A DNA stretch of 64,000 nt from Microbacterium commune (GTDB lineage: Bacteria > Actinomycetota > Actinomycetes > Actinomycetales > Microbacteriaceae). Below the pieces are notes generated by a model, which worked only from the letters and a program-made list of their open reading frames with translations, was not told the origin of the DNA and ran no database searches. The stretch's first letter is position 1, and each line of letters starts with the position of its first letter. This document shows, piece by piece, positions 25,552-34,375 of the stretch. Made by a program: the position numbers and the translations under genes. Location: contig NZ_JACSPX010000001.1 in assembly GCF_014836945.1 (NCBI RefSeq), forward strand, positions 1,075,500-1,139,499, in the 5' to 3' direction.

Positions 25552-27497
25552 CGTTCGACCTCGACGAGCATTGCGCGGAGCTGGTCCATGACGGCGTCGA
25601 GGTCGCGGTCGATCTCCTCGAGCGGTCGTGGCGGGATGTACAGGTAGAAGTGGCGGGTGAACGGGATCTCCGCCCCTTCCTTGGTCTTGGCATCGTCGAC
25701 CCACGCGTCGGGTGCGTACGGGAGGACTTCCCGGGCGACGTAGGCGTCGACATCCTCGTCCCACGGCACGTTCTCGGTGTCGCGCAGCGACGCATCCGCC
25801 TCAGGGTTGCCCTTGGCGTCGGTGCAGGTGTCGGCGGTGTCATCCTGCTCACCGAGCTCCGTCGTCACCGTCTTGAGCAGCGGTGCTGGGAGGGTGAGGC
25901 CTTCGGCCTTCGCGGCATCCTTCAGGACCTTCTGGAACGCCGCCCGGTTCTTCCAGACCGTGTCGGTGCCGAGTCGGTCGAGTGCAGCACGGAGGGCTGC
26001 GGCATCCGTCTCGTTCAGCTTCTGGATGGCCTTGGCTTCGAAGACGGTGTCGATGCGTTCGGGGGTGGCGTGCCAGTTGAGTTTGAGGGGGCGTTCGACG
26101 GTGATGGTGCGGTAGAGGAAGTCCTCGTTGCGGAAGATCTTCGAGTGCTCGCCGTGCTCGAACCCCGCGTACAGGCCGACGAGGGTCTCGATGTTCTTCG
26201 GGGAGAGTTCGTTGCGTTTGGAGCCGAGGCCCTTGCGGAGCTTGGTGAACATCTCACGGCCGTCGATGAGCTGCACCCGGCCCTTGCGGTTCTCGTCTTT
26301 GCGGTTGGTGAGGACCCAGATGTAGGTGGAGATGCCGGTGTTGTAGAACATGTCCTTCGGCAGCCCGATGATCGCCTCGACGAGGTCGTTGTCGAGCAAC
26401 CACTTGCGGATGTTCGACTCGCCACCGCCAGCACCGCCGGAAAACAGGGGTGACCCGTTGAGGACGATCGCCATGCGGGAGCCGCCGTCTTCGGGCTTGC
26501 GCATCTTCGACACCAGGTGCAGCAGGAACAGCATCGCGCCGTCGCTGACGGCGGGGGTGCCGGGGCCGAACCGGCCGTTGAAGCCGAGCTTGGTGTGTTC
26601 GTCGTCGACGTAGGCGCGCTGGTCCTTCCAGTCGACACCGAAAGGCGGGTTGGAGAGGCCGTAGTCGAACTTCTTGTCGTCGAAGGCGTCTTCGGTGAGG
26701 GTGTCGCCCAGGGCGATGTTGTCGACGTCCTGGCCCTTGATGACCATGTCGGCCTTGCAGATCGCGTACGAGGCGTCGTTGTAGTCCTGCCCGTAGAGGC
26801 TCAACTGGATGCTCGGGTTGAGGGTGTGCAGGTACTCGTCGGCGACCGAGAGCATGCCGCCGGTCCCGGCGGTCGGGTCGTAGATGGAGCGCACCACGCT
26901 GGCCTTCGAGAGGGCGTCGTCGTCGAGTGCGAACAGCAGCTCGACCATGAGCTTGATGACCTCGCGCGGGGTGTAGTGGTCGCCGGCGGTCTCGTTCGAC
27001 TTCTCGTTCGCGAACCGGATCAGCTCCTCGAACACGAGGCCCATCTGGATGTTGCTGACCGTGCGGGGGTGGAAGTCGGCCTGCGCGAACTTCTCTGTCA
27101 CCGCGAACAGCTTGTTCTTCTCCGCCAGCTTGTTCAGCGTCTTGTCGAACTCGAACCGCTCAAAGATGTCCCGCACGTTCGGCGAGAACCCGGCCAGGTA
27201 GGCGGAGAGGTTCGCGCGGAGGTCGGCCGGGTCGGCGACGAGCTTGGCGAAGTCGAACGGGGACGTGTTGTAGAACTGGTGGCCCGATGCTTCCTGGAGT
27301 TCGATCGCCTGGAGCATCTCGGGGAGCGCGTGGATGGTCTTCGCGACCTCGAGCACGGCGGGCTTCGTGTCGGCGAGGACGGCGTCGAGGCGGCGGAGCA
27401 CCGTAAATGGGAGGACCACCGACCCGTACTCGGAGGGCTTGAACGGGCCGCGAAGCGACTCGGCGATGTTCCAGATGAAAGCGACGTGATTCACCAC
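25548..27497 (-). CDS. hsdM: Type I restriction enzyme M (adenine methylase) subunit
   Basis: The 649-residue N6-adenine methyltransferase has an N-terminal helical bundle (FIWNIAESLRGPFKPSEYGS), the SAM motif DPTAGTGGML at 207-216 and the catalytic NPPFG at 283-287. It methylates the HsdS-defined site and protects host DNA. The start is a GTG at 27497 with AGGAG 9 bases upstream; the frame is open further back but without a binding site. It is first in the overlapping hsdM-hsdS-hsdR-nuclease operon and divergent from the truncated mutT. The 226-bp gap upstream has no other gene. Confidence 0.93.
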   Translation of the reverse strand: MVNHVAFIWNIAESLRGPFKPSEYGSVVLPFTVLRRLDAVLADTKPAVLEVAKTIHALPEMLQAIELQEASGHQFYNTSPFDFAKLVADPADLRANLSAYLAGFSPNVRDIFERFEFDKTLNKLAEKNKLFAVTEKFAQADFHPRTVSNIQMGLVFEELIRFANEKSNETAGDHYTPREVIKLMVELLFALDDDALSKASVVRSIYDPTAGTGGMLSVADEYLHTLNPSIQLSLYGQDYNDASYAICKADMVIKGQDVDNIALGDTLTEDAFDDKKFDYGLSNPPFGVDWKDQRAYVDDEHTKLGFNGRFGPGTPAVSDGAMLFLLHLVSKMRKPEDGGSRMAIVLNGSPLFSGGAGGGESNIRKWLLDNDLVEAIIGLPKDMFYNTGISTYIWVLTNRKDENRKGRVQLIDGREMFTKLRKGLGSKRNELSPKNIETLVGLYAGFEHGEHSKIFRNEDFLYRTITVERPLKLNWHATPERIDTVFEAKAIQKLNETDAAALRAALDRLGTDTVWKNRAAFQKVLKDAAKAEGLTLPAPLLKTVTTELGEQDDTADTCTDAKGNPEADASLRDTENVPWDEDVDAYVAREVLPYAPDAWVDDAKTKEGAEIPFTRHFYLYIPPRPLEEIDRDLDAVMDQLRAMLVEVER

Positions 27498-27723
27498 AGG
27501 TGGGCACTCCTGCTGTAGAGCTAACGAACAAGCGGCAGCGATGCCGCGATTCTCCCATCCTGGCCCATCGCGCGTGACTCTCCGGCAGCGACTTCCCCCA
27601 CATCCAAGCCGAACCGAGGCGAGGACCCTCCCGCGCGAAGTTTGGCGACAATCGTCGGATCTACACTGATGCGCATCCCGCCTGCCCCGAGAGCGTGCGG
27701 GGGCTTCAAGGGGAAGGTAACCA

Positions 27724-28098
27724 GTGGGCAAACAGATCAGGGTGGTTGGTGCCGTGATGGTCCGCGGCAACAGGGTTCTCTGCGCGCAGCGGGGCCCGCT
27801 CGGTAGTCTGCCCGGCAAATGGGAGTTTCCGGGCGGCAAGATCGAGGACGGCGAGTCACCAGAGGCGGCGCTTGCTCGCGAGATCGAGGAAGAACTCGGC
27901 ATCCGAATCACGGTCCGCGCCCACCTCGACACGACCACACACTCCAGTGAGCGCCTCGCCCGCATCGATCTTCGCGAAGATCTCATCCATCGCTCCCGAC
28001 GCCTTCAACTGGTCGGCGAGCTCCTTCTGCCGGCGGCGACGCTCCTCGCGTTCCGGGCTGATCGCATTCATAGTCACAAGTGTCTCCTTCAGAGATGA
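27724..28098 (+). pseudogene. Truncated NUDIX (MutT-type) hydrolase
   Basis: The frame starts at a GTG after a GGGGAAGG ribosome site and encodes a convincing MutT N-terminus with a complete NUDIX box (GGKIEDGESPEAALAREIEE, then ELGI; residues 38-60). Family similarity stops near HLDTTTH (about base 27945). The remaining ~50 codons are the reverse complement of an IS256-type transposase start and do not belong to the family. A normal protein would continue for about 60 native residues with the second half of the beta sheet, so this one is probably inactive. Confidence 0.75.
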
Positions 28099-28132
28099 AC
28101 CTCACCCCTTACACAGACGATTTGACAGGCTC
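27945..28132 (-). mobile_element. Remnant of an IS256-family insertion sequence (left end)
   Basis: On the minus strand, GAGCCTGTCAAATCGTCTGT at about 28132-28113 resembles the terminal repeat of actinobacterial IS256-family elements. A ribosome site (GAAGGAGACA) follows, then a transposase N-terminus starting at 28077 or 28071. The N-terminus ELADQLKASGAMDEIFAKID, continuing AGEALTG, is the typical opening of IS256 transposases. The homology stops near 27945, where the mutT fragment begins. Only about 45 transposase codons survive; the catalytic DDE part is gone. One end of the element plus a deletion accounts for the structure. Confidence 0.65.
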
Positions 28133-28134
28133 CC

Positions 28135-28365
28135 TCAGCGGCGCCGCGGAATCCTCGGTAACGCTGTCTTCAAGCTGACGATCATGTCGTCAACCAACTT
28201 GCTCGCCTCGTACGCGGAGATCTCCACAGCGACGACTTCGTTGTCCGGTGTCTTGAAGCTAAGCCTCACGGTCGGAATGACGTTCTTCCCTTGGTACACC
28301 AGACCACTCTCAGCGGTGGACTCGATTCCCTCAACTTCAATGCGTTCGCCGCGTCGCTTAATCAC
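28135..28365 (-). CDS. 76-residue hypothetical protein
   Basis: The most credible start is a GTG at 28365 (VIKRRGERIEVEGIESTAES). The protein is a single compact beta-rich domain (GLVYQGKNVIPTVRLSFKTP, VVAVEISAYEASKLVDDMIV) ending in a basic tail, PRIPRRR. Its stop lies only about 3 bases beyond the IS256 end, so the C-terminus may have been altered by the insertion. No family recognised. Confidence 0.5.
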   Translation of the reverse strand: MIKRRGERIEVEGIESTAESGLVYQGKNVIPTVRLSFKTPDNEVVAVEISAYEASKLVDDMIVSLKTALPRIPRRR

Positions 28366-28450
28366 GCTCCATAGCGTAGGTCGAGGTGATGTCCTCAAGA
28401 CACGGGTGCTTCCGAAGGTAGGGTTACGACATTCGACTCGCTGCGCTCGC

Positions 28451-29350
28451 TCAACGACCGGGGAGGCAGTGGTCTTCCAGCGCACCACAGTCCCCACCAG
28501 CGCAACCACCAGCGCCACCCCCACCGGCAGCACCTCCACCTCCAGCGCCATCGGGAACACCTGCGCCAGCCTGCGCCATCTCGCGCAGGTCGCCGTCGAG
28601 CACCCGCATCCCGAGCGCGTAGCTGAGAGCTGTGAACACCGCCGGCAGCATCCAGAGCGAGAACAGGCCCGCCGCCCATACGAACAGCCGGGACAGCGGA
28701 CGCACAACGCACCAGATCAGCGCGACCGCGACGATCACCGCGGGCACCCAGCGCAGCACCGTCCCCACCTCGGGCGGGTAGCCGTTGATCGGATCGAACG
28801 ACGCGACCGCGAAGCCGATCCAGCTGCGCACCGGCACGGCCGACAGCGCCACGGCGAGCGCGGGCAACGGTACCGCGGGGCGCGATGCCATCAAGCATCC
28901 GAGCTGCGCCAGCAGCATCCCGGCCAGCACGCCGCCAAGCATCCCGCCGAAGTAGAGGATTTCGCGCGACCCGGCTGAGCCGTCGGAAATGCCGAGCCCA
29001 CCGGCCAGCACTGCGAAACTCTGCGCCGTCGCGATCACGTGCACGAGCAGCACGCCGAGCGCTGTCGGCCAGGCGCGCGCCCGCAGCATGCGCACGACGA
29101 GGCCCGCGACTACCCCGCCGAGCAGCAGCATGACGAAGGTGCTCAGCGCGTAGTACTGGCTCAGCGGCAGCAGCGAGAACGGCATCGCCTCGGCCGGCGT
29201 CCGCTCGTGCCACCGGTTCTGCAGCGGCAGACGGCCGCCGCCCACCCACGACGGGAAGAGCATCACGGCGGATGCCGCGAGGCCGACGATCAGAGAGATC
29301 CAGACCGGTCTCGACGCAGCAGAAGGATCGGCGTCGGCATCCGGATGCAT
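28451..29350 (-). CDS. Multi-pass membrane protein with frame-altered C-terminus
   Basis: From the ATG at 29350 the protein has about seven hydrophobic helices (WISLIVGLAASAVMLFPSWV, YALSTFVMLLLGGVVAGLVV, LGVLLVHVIATAQSFAVLAG, VPAVIVAVALIWCVVRPLSR and others). The last ~45 residues are a low-complexity Gly/Ala run. That run results from a perfect 10-bp tandem duplication at 28560-28579. With one copy removed, the frame continues as MAQVFPMALEVEVLPVGVAL and another helix (VVALVGTVVRWK). The gene is probably a frameshifted allele of a 300-residue membrane protein of unknown function. Confidence 0.6.
   Translation of the reverse strand: MHPDADADPSAASRPVWISLIVGLAASAVMLFPSWVGGGRLPLQNRWHERTPAEAMPFSLLPLSQYYALSTFVMLLLGGVVAGLVVRMLRARAWPTALGVLLVHVIATAQSFAVLAGGLGISDGSAGSREILYFGGMLGGVLAGMLLAQLGCLMASRPAVPLPALAVALSAVPVRSWIGFAVASFDPINGYPPEVGTVLRWVPAVIVAVALIWCVVRPLSRLFVWAAGLFSLWMLPAVFTALSYALGMRVLDGDLREMAQAGAGVPDGAGGGGAAGGGGAGGCAGGDCGALEDHCLPGR
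28560..28579. repeat. 10-bp tandem duplication causing a frameshift
   Basis: CCTGCGCCAG and CCTGCGCCAT lie back to back (28560-28569 and 28570-28579; nine of ten bases identical). Removing one copy restores a transmembrane helix to the end of the overlapping membrane protein. Confidence 0.6.
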
Positions 29351-29419
29351 GGCGGCAGTCAAGTAGGCGCCTCGCCGACCAGGAGTCTCACGCGCTGGGA
29401 CGACCAGAACAGCGATCGT

Positions 29420-29446
29420 CGTGAGTCGGTGCTGCAACGACTCACG
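29420..29446 (-). terminator. Hairpin after the sulfatase-polyol operon
   Basis: CGTGAGTCG (29420-29428) and CGACTCACG (29438-29446) form a perfect 9-bp stem with a 9-base loop, 30 bases beyond the PfkB stop codon on the minus strand. It would separate that operon from the membrane protein downstream. No long T-run follows. Confidence 0.5.
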
Positions 29447-29475
29447 GTAGGCGAGCTGACGCACGAAGCCGCCGC

Positions 29476-30402
29476 TCAGTTCCTCTCGAGCTCCGCCCGG
29501 GTGGGTGGGTTCGCGCCGACGCGCGCACACGTGATCGCAGACGCGCGCGCGGCGAATTCCAGCATTCCCCGCACCTCGTCTGCAGAGAATCGTGGGAGGC
29601 GGCTCCTGCCGAGCATCCCGCGCTCGTCACACCAGGCGAGCATCGCAGCCATGAACGAGTCGCCCGCACCGACCGTGTCGGCCACGTGGGTGCGCGACGC
29701 CGGCACGCTGACGCGCACGCCCTCCGCGTATCCGATCGGTCCTTCCTCGCCGTGCGTGATCACGACCAGACGCGCTCCCGCACCGATCCAGCGCGCGGCC
29801 ACGGCATCCGATGTCTGCCCGGGGTACAGCCACGCGAGGTCTTCGTCGCTCGCCTTCACCAAATCAGCGACTCCGACGAACTTCTCGGCGCGGCGGCGGC
29901 CCTCTGCGACCGGGATACCGAGATCGGGGCGGCAGTTCGGGTCGTAACTGATCGTCGCGGTGGCCCGGCTGGACTCGACCGCTGCGAGCACGTCCACCCA
30001 TTCCCCGTCGGACACCGCAGTGATCGATCCGACGTGCAGGTGCGCGAGGTCGCTGCCGACGATGGCGTCGGCAGCATCACGCACCTGGTTCTGCATGCGG
30101 AAGCCATACTCAGCACTGCCGTCGGCCGCGAGTGTCGCGGCGGCCTGATTGGTGGGCCGTCGGCCGTCGCCGCGATTGATCAGTGTCACGCCCTCGCGCT
30201 CGATGTGCTGCTGCACCAGTGCGCCGTGCTCGTCATCTCCGTACGCGGTGATGAGGGCGGTGTTCAGGCCCAGTCGCGCAGCTCCGATCGCCACGTTCAT
30301 CGGCGAGCCACCCGCCCGCGCGGTCCGCCCACCAGACGCGTCCACGATCACATCGACGAGCGATTCGCCGATCACCGCGAAGCGATCGTGAATCACCGCC
30401 AC
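29476..30402 (-). CDS. PfkB family carbohydrate kinase
   Basis: The 308-residue protein shows both ribokinase/fructokinase signatures: GGSPMNVAIGAARLG at 31-45 and the catalytic DTVGAGDSF at 242-250, whose Asp is the general base. It most resembles fructokinase-type members that phosphorylate a ketose. It overlaps the polyol dehydrogenase gene by 10 bases and is last in the SorC-controlled operon. The natural reading is phosphorylation of the ketose produced by the dehydrogenase; the exact sugar is not determined. Confidence 0.87.
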   Translation of the reverse strand: MAVIHDRFAVIGESLVDVIVDASGGRTARAGGSPMNVAIGAARLGLNTALITAYGDDEHGALVQQHIEREGVTLINRGDGRRPTNQAAATLAADGSAEYGFRMQNQVRDAADAIVGSDLAHLHVGSITAVSDGEWVDVLAAVESSRATATISYDPNCRPDLGIPVAEGRRRAEKFVGVADLVKASDEDLAWLYPGQTSDAVAARWIGAGARLVVITHGEEGPIGYAEGVRVSVPASRTHVADTVGAGDSFMAAMLAWCDERGMLGRSRLPRFSADEVRGMLEFAARASAITCARVGANPPTRAELERN

Positions 30403-31424
30403 GGCTCGACGACGGCCTTCAGAGCGCCGGGAAGGCGGCCGGCCATAAGCGCGCCCTCGACCTCATCGAGTCCGAAGGTGTGCGTGACGAGCAAGTCGAG
30501 GTTCACCCGCCCCGAGGCGACGAGCTCGATCGCCGTCGGCCACGTGTTGGCGTAGCGGAACACACCGGTCAGCCACAGCTCGCGATTCTGCAGCAGGTTC
30601 ACCGGCAGGGTCAGTTCGTCGGCGCCGAGCCCGACGAGCACGACGCGGCCTCCGGGCGCGACGGCAGGGATCCCCGCGCGAACCGCCGGCGCTGCACCGG
30701 ACGCATCGATGAACGCGTCGACGCTCACCTCATCGATCGGCTCACCGCCGACCAGCGTGCGCGTCGCGCCGTGCTTCGCCGCGAACGCCAGACGCTCCTC
30801 GGAGACGTCCGTGACGATGACCTCGCTCGCCCCCATGGCACGAGCGACTTGGGCGGTGATCACACCGATCGGCCCTGCGCCGGCGACCAGCACGCGAGTG
30901 CCGATGGTGACCTGAGCCTTCTGGCATGCCCATACACCCACCGCCAGCGGCTCCATGAGTGCTGCCGCGTGCGCCGAGACGCTGTCGGGGACGTCGTGCG
31001 CGAAGTCGCTCTGGATGGTGACGTACTCCGCGAACGCCCCGTCGATAGGGGGCGTTGCGAAGAACTGCATCTGCGGGCACAGGTTGTAGGCGCCCTTCTT
31101 GCACTGCTCGCAGACCCGGCAGGGCCGCTGCGGCTCGATCGACACGCGTGAACCGATGCGCTCGGCATCCACGTCCGATCCCACTGCGACGATCACACCG
31201 GACGCCTCGTGTCCGAGCACGAGCGGCTGCTCGACCACGAAGGGGCCGATGCGGCCGTGCGTGAAGTAGTGAGTGTCAGACCCGCACACGCCGACCGACG
31301 TGACCCGCACCAGCACCTCGTCCGCGCGAGGCGACGGCACCGGGCGGTCGGTGACGGTCAGCGAGTCGGTGCCGAGCAGCTCCGAGACGCGCATGCTCGC
31401 GGGAATCGACTCGATCGTGTTCAT
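30393..31424 (-). CDS. Zinc-dependent polyol/sugar dehydrogenase (MDR family)
   Basis: The 343-residue medium-chain dehydrogenase has catalytic zinc ligands Cys47 (GVCGSD), His71-Glu72 (GHEA) and Glu158. Four structural-zinc cysteines are at 102, 105, 108 and 116, and the NAD(P) motif GAGPIG is at 182-187. It is nearest in style to sorbitol/xylitol (L-iditol 2-) dehydrogenases, which oxidise a polyol to a ketose. Its start shares one base with the sulfatase stop, so it is translationally coupled to it and to the PfkB kinase. The polyol would be the desulfated product; this is inference. Confidence 0.87.
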   Translation of the reverse strand: MNTIESIPASMRVSELLGTDSLTVTDRPVPSPRADEVLVRVTSVGVCGSDTHYFTHGRIGPFVVEQPLVLGHEASGVIVAVGSDVDAERIGSRVSIEPQRPCRVCEQCKKGAYNLCPQMQFFATPPIDGAFAEYVTIQSDFAHDVPDSVSAHAAALMEPLAVGVWACQKAQVTIGTRVLVAGAGPIGVITAQVARAMGASEVIVTDVSEERLAFAAKHGATRTLVGGEPIDEVSVDAFIDASGAAPAVRAGIPAVAPGGRVVLVGLGADELTLPVNLLQNRELWLTGVFRYANTWPTAIELVASGRVNLDLLVTHTFGLDEVEGALMAGRLPGALKAVVEPWR

Positions 31425-32854
31425 CAGCGGATGTCCTTCGCCCAGGTCGCGGTGTGCATCGAGCTCTCGGCACGCCAGCGCGAGATCGCCTTCTCAAGAC
31501 GGGCACGGGTGGCGGCGTGCTCGGGAGCGTTCCAGAGGTTGATCTCCTCGCGGGGGTCCTCCTGCAGGTCGAACAGCTGGCCCTCGTCGTAGTCGATGAA
31601 TTCGACCAGCTTGTAGCGCGCGTCGCGCACCATCGTCATCAGCGCCGTTTCGGTGAGGATGAAGTCGCGCGCATGCTCACTGAAGACGTACTCACGCCCC
31701 TGCCACTCCTCTCCCGACAGGGCGGGCACCAGAGAGTCTGCCTCCATCCACGCGGGCGGGGTGACGCCGGCGAGCTCGAGGATCGTCGGCGCGAAGTCCA
31801 TCAGCGAGATGAGTCCCTCGTGGACCTGGCCGCCACGGATGTAGGGCGGCCCCCAGATGATGCCGGGCACGTGCACCGAGCCCTCGTACATGTTCCACTT
31901 CTGCGAGTGTCCGTGGTCTCCGAGCGCGTCGCCGTGGTCGGAGGTGAACACGATGACGGTGTTGTCGAGCACACCGCGCTCATCGAGGGCGGTGATCAGA
32001 TCGCCGATCTTCTCGTCGATCATCGCGACATTGGCGAAGTAGTGCCGTCGCTGACGCTGGAGCTGCTCGAGAGTTGGGTTCTCGAGCATGACGATCGCGT
32101 CGTGGTCGTTGGCCTGGTGGTGCTTGCGCAGCTCTTTGAGGGGAGTGGGCTGGCTGTCCAGGTCCTCCTGCGAACGGGGCACGTCGGGCATGTCCTTCTC
32201 GCGGAACGGATCGAGGTGCCGCGGGGTCGGGTCGTAGGGCGGGTGCGGCCCAGGAAACCCGATCTGCAGGAAGAACGGCTCATCGTGATTCGGGTAGGTG
32301 CGCAGCCAGTGCTCGGCCAGCCCACCGACGAAGTTGTCGGCGTGCATGTCTTCGGGCAGCTCCCACTCGAACGCGCCGAGGCGCTCGGCGTAGTCAGGCA
32401 GGTCGCGATAGGTGACGCGACTGGGCTTCTGCAGACCGCGGATCCAGAACGCCTTGTCCCAATTATCGAGGAAGTAGGGCAGGTTTGGGTGCGCCCTGTC
32501 CTTGTTCTCGATGACGTGGCGCTCCTTGAAGCCGACCGGGGCCTCGTAGGGGTAGGTGTGCATCTTGCCGATGCTCGTCGTGCGGTAGCCCGCCTCGGCG
32601 AGCAGCTCGACCCAGGAGTGCTTCCACGGGTCGTCGTTGCGCAGCACGCCTGAGCTGTGCGGGTAAAGGCCGGTGAACAGGCTCGCCCGGCTGGGCGCAC
32701 ACGAAGGGCTGGCCACGTAGGTGTTCGTGAACGCGGCGCCTTCGGTAACGAGGCGGTCGAGGTGCGGGGTGACGGCGTGATCATGACCGAGGGCGGCGAT
32801 CGAATCGAACCGCTGCTGATCGGTCATGATCAGCACGATATTGGGACGGGTCAT
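31424..32854 (-). CDS. Cytoplasmic sulfatase (formylglycine type)
   Basis: The 476-residue alkaline-phosphatase-fold sulfatase has metal Asp11-12 (IMTDQQRFDS), the modification motif Cys52-Ala-Pro-Ser-Arg56 (which needs conversion of Cys to formylglycine) and TSDHGDALGDHG for the second metal side. No signal peptide or lipobox precedes the fold, so it works inside the cell on an imported sulfate ester. The ATG overlaps the MFS stop by 4 bases. No formylglycine-generating enzyme is in this window, so it must be encoded elsewhere. Choline- or aryl-sulfatase activity is possible, but the sugar-type neighbours argue for a carbohydrate sulfate. Confidence 0.88.
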   Translation of the reverse strand: MTRPNIVLIMTDQQRFDSIAALGHDHAVTPHLDRLVTEGAAFTNTYVASPSCAPSRASLFTGLYPHSSGVLRNDDPWKHSWVELLAEAGYRTTSIGKMHTYPYEAPVGFKERHVIENKDRAHPNLPYFLDNWDKAFWIRGLQKPSRVTYRDLPDYAERLGAFEWELPEDMHADNFVGGLAEHWLRTYPNHDEPFFLQIGFPGPHPPYDPTPRHLDPFREKDMPDVPRSQEDLDSQPTPLKELRKHHQANDHDAIVMLENPTLEQLQRQRRHYFANVAMIDEKIGDLITALDERGVLDNTVIVFTSDHGDALGDHGHSQKWNMYEGSVHVPGIIWGPPYIRGGQVHEGLISLMDFAPTILELAGVTPPAWMEADSLVPALSGEEWQGREYVFSEHARDFILTETALMTMVRDARYKLVEFIDYDEGQLFDLQEDPREEINLWNAPEHAATRARLEKAISRWRAESSMHTATWAKDIR

Positions 32855-34215
32855 GCGTTCTCCTTCAGAGCGGATGCCGTCTCGGGCGCGCTCACCGCAC
32901 GCCGGCGACCGGCATCCTTCAGGTCGATACGGCTGGTCTCTCCGGCCAGAACGACGCACACCACGCTTACGACGCACATGACCACGAGGTAGATCACGGC
33001 CGGCCAGTAGGTGCCGAATGCCAGGCTGAGGCCGAGGGCAATCGCCGGGGTGGGAGCACCGCCGAGCAGCGCAGAGCCCTGGTAGACGACGCCGAGGCCG
33101 GTGTAGCGCATCCGGGTGCCGAACAGCTCGGCGAAGAAGGCTCCCTGGATGGCGAACATGCTGCCGGTGCCGATGGCGTGCAGAAGGATGATCATCAGCC
33201 ACGTGAGCACGACGTTGTCGATCTGCAGCACCGGGAAGTAGAACAGCCCGCCGATACCGCAGATGATGATGCCGGCGATGTAGACCGGGCGGCGGCCGAT
33301 GCGGTCGGACAGTGCGCCGATGAACGGCAGGATGCACATCTGCACGGCGGCCGAGATGATGAAGCCGGTCAGCATGTGGCTGCTGTCGAGGCCCATGTAG
33401 TTCGTGGCGTACGAGATCGCGAAGACGTTGATGATGTTGTACGTGACGGCGTCGGTCATGCGCGCGCCGATGCCGATGAGAAGGCCACGCCAGTTCTCGC
33501 GGATGAGCGCGAAGAACGGGATCTTGCGGGTCGCCTCGGAGTCGTCGGTGAACGACTTGGTCTCGGGCAGGTGACGGCGGATGTAGAACGCGAACAGGGT
33601 CAGCACGCCCGAGAGCAGGAACGGGATGCGCCATCCCCAGTCGAAGAGCGCCTCGGTGGGAAGCAGCTGCACGAGGCTGAACACCCCGGTCGACACCAGC
33701 AGACCGGCCGGCGTGCCCATCTGGTGGAAGCTGCCCATCAGCCCGCGCTTGCCGATCGGGGCGTTCTCGAGAGCGGCCAGCGAACCGCCGCCGAACTCAC
33801 CCCCGATGCCGACGCCCTGCACCAGACGCAGGAAGATCAGCAGGATGGCTGCCGTGACGCCGATCTGCTCGGCGCTCGGGATCAGCCCGATGCCGAACGT
33901 TCCGATGCCGATGAGCAGCACGGTCAGCAGCAGCATCGGCTTGCGGCCGACCTTGTCGCCGAAGTGCCCGAACAGGATCGCACCGATCGGGCGGGTGAGG
34001 AACCCGACGGCGAAGGCTGCGAACGACTGGATCAGAGCCAGCTCCGGCGTCGTCTCCGGGAAGAAGACGGCAGGGAAGATCAGTGCGGATGCCGTGCCGT
34101 AGAGATAGAAGTCGTACCACTCGATGAAGGCGCCGGCGAAGGCGGCGGTGGTGGCGCGACGAGCGGTCTTGCCCTCATCCCGAGCGGCGACTGTGCCACG
34201 GGTGGGTGCGGTCAT
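32851..34215 (-). CDS. MFS transporter, metabolite:H+ symporter (MHS) type
   Basis: The 454-residue, 12-helix protein shows the MHS hallmarks: AAFAGAFIEWYDFYLYGTAS in helix 1, FLTRPIGAILFGHFGDKVGR in loop 2-3 and GEFGGGSLAALENAPIGKRG. MHS members import dicarboxylates, betaine, shikimate and similar organic anions. Here the carrier is first in an operon with a cytoplasmic sulfatase, so an anionic sulfate ester is the likely cargo. GGAGG lies 7 bases before the ATG. It is divergent from the SorC-type regulator. Confidence 0.88.
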   Translation of the reverse strand: MTAPTRGTVAARDEGKTARRATTAAFAGAFIEWYDFYLYGTASALIFPAVFFPETTPELALIQSFAAFAVGFLTRPIGAILFGHFGDKVGRKPMLLLTVLLIGIGTFGIGLIPSAEQIGVTAAILLIFLRLVQGVGIGGEFGGGSLAALENAPIGKRGLMGSFHQMGTPAGLLVSTGVFSLVQLLPTEALFDWGWRIPFLLSGVLTLFAFYIRRHLPETKSFTDDSEATRKIPFFALIRENWRGLLIGIGARMTDAVTYNIINVFAISYATNYMGLDSSHMLTGFIISAAVQMCILPFIGALSDRIGRRPVYIAGIIICGIGGLFYFPVLQIDNVVLTWLMIILLHAIGTGSMFAIQGAFFAELFGTRMRYTGLGVVYQGSALLGGAPTPAIALGLSLAFGTYWPAVIYLVVMCVVSVVCVVLAGETSRIDLKDAGRRRAVSAPETASALKENA

Positions 34216-34238
34216 GAAGTCCTCCAGGGGTTCTCACT

Positions 34239-34339
34239 TTTGAGCGTACCTGTGCTCACGAATGAGCGTCAGCGTGGTCAGCGTAGGAGCATCCTTCACC
34301 TATTTCAATTCTGAGCGGTAGTATTGCGCTCATATGAGC
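34239..34339. promoter_or_regulatory. TGAGC-type operator sites between the MFS operon and its regulator
   Basis: TGAGC half sites recur at 34240-34244 and 34311-34315. There is a dyad GCTCACGAATGAGC at 34254-34267 and a perfect 12-bp palindrome GCTCATATGAGC at 34328-34339. All lie in the divergent gap controlled by the SorC-type protein. The palindrome contains the ATG at 34334, which argues against that codon being the regulator start. Confidence 0.6.
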
Positions 34340-34375
34340 GGGCATGGCTATCTGCCGGGCCGACGGAGGGGGATC

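Noticed and set aside
25548..27986. Long 812-codon version of hsdM starting at 27986
   Set aside because: The first 163 codons overlap the divergent mutT fragment and IS remnant and have no family similarity; the GTG at 27497 has a ribosome site and begins the HsdM family sequence.
31424..33634. 736-codon version of the sulfatase starting at 33634
   Set aside because: The extension lies antisense or out of frame over the MFS gene; the ATG at 32854 begins the sulfatase fold (MTRPNIVLIMTDQQ) and overlaps the MFS stop.
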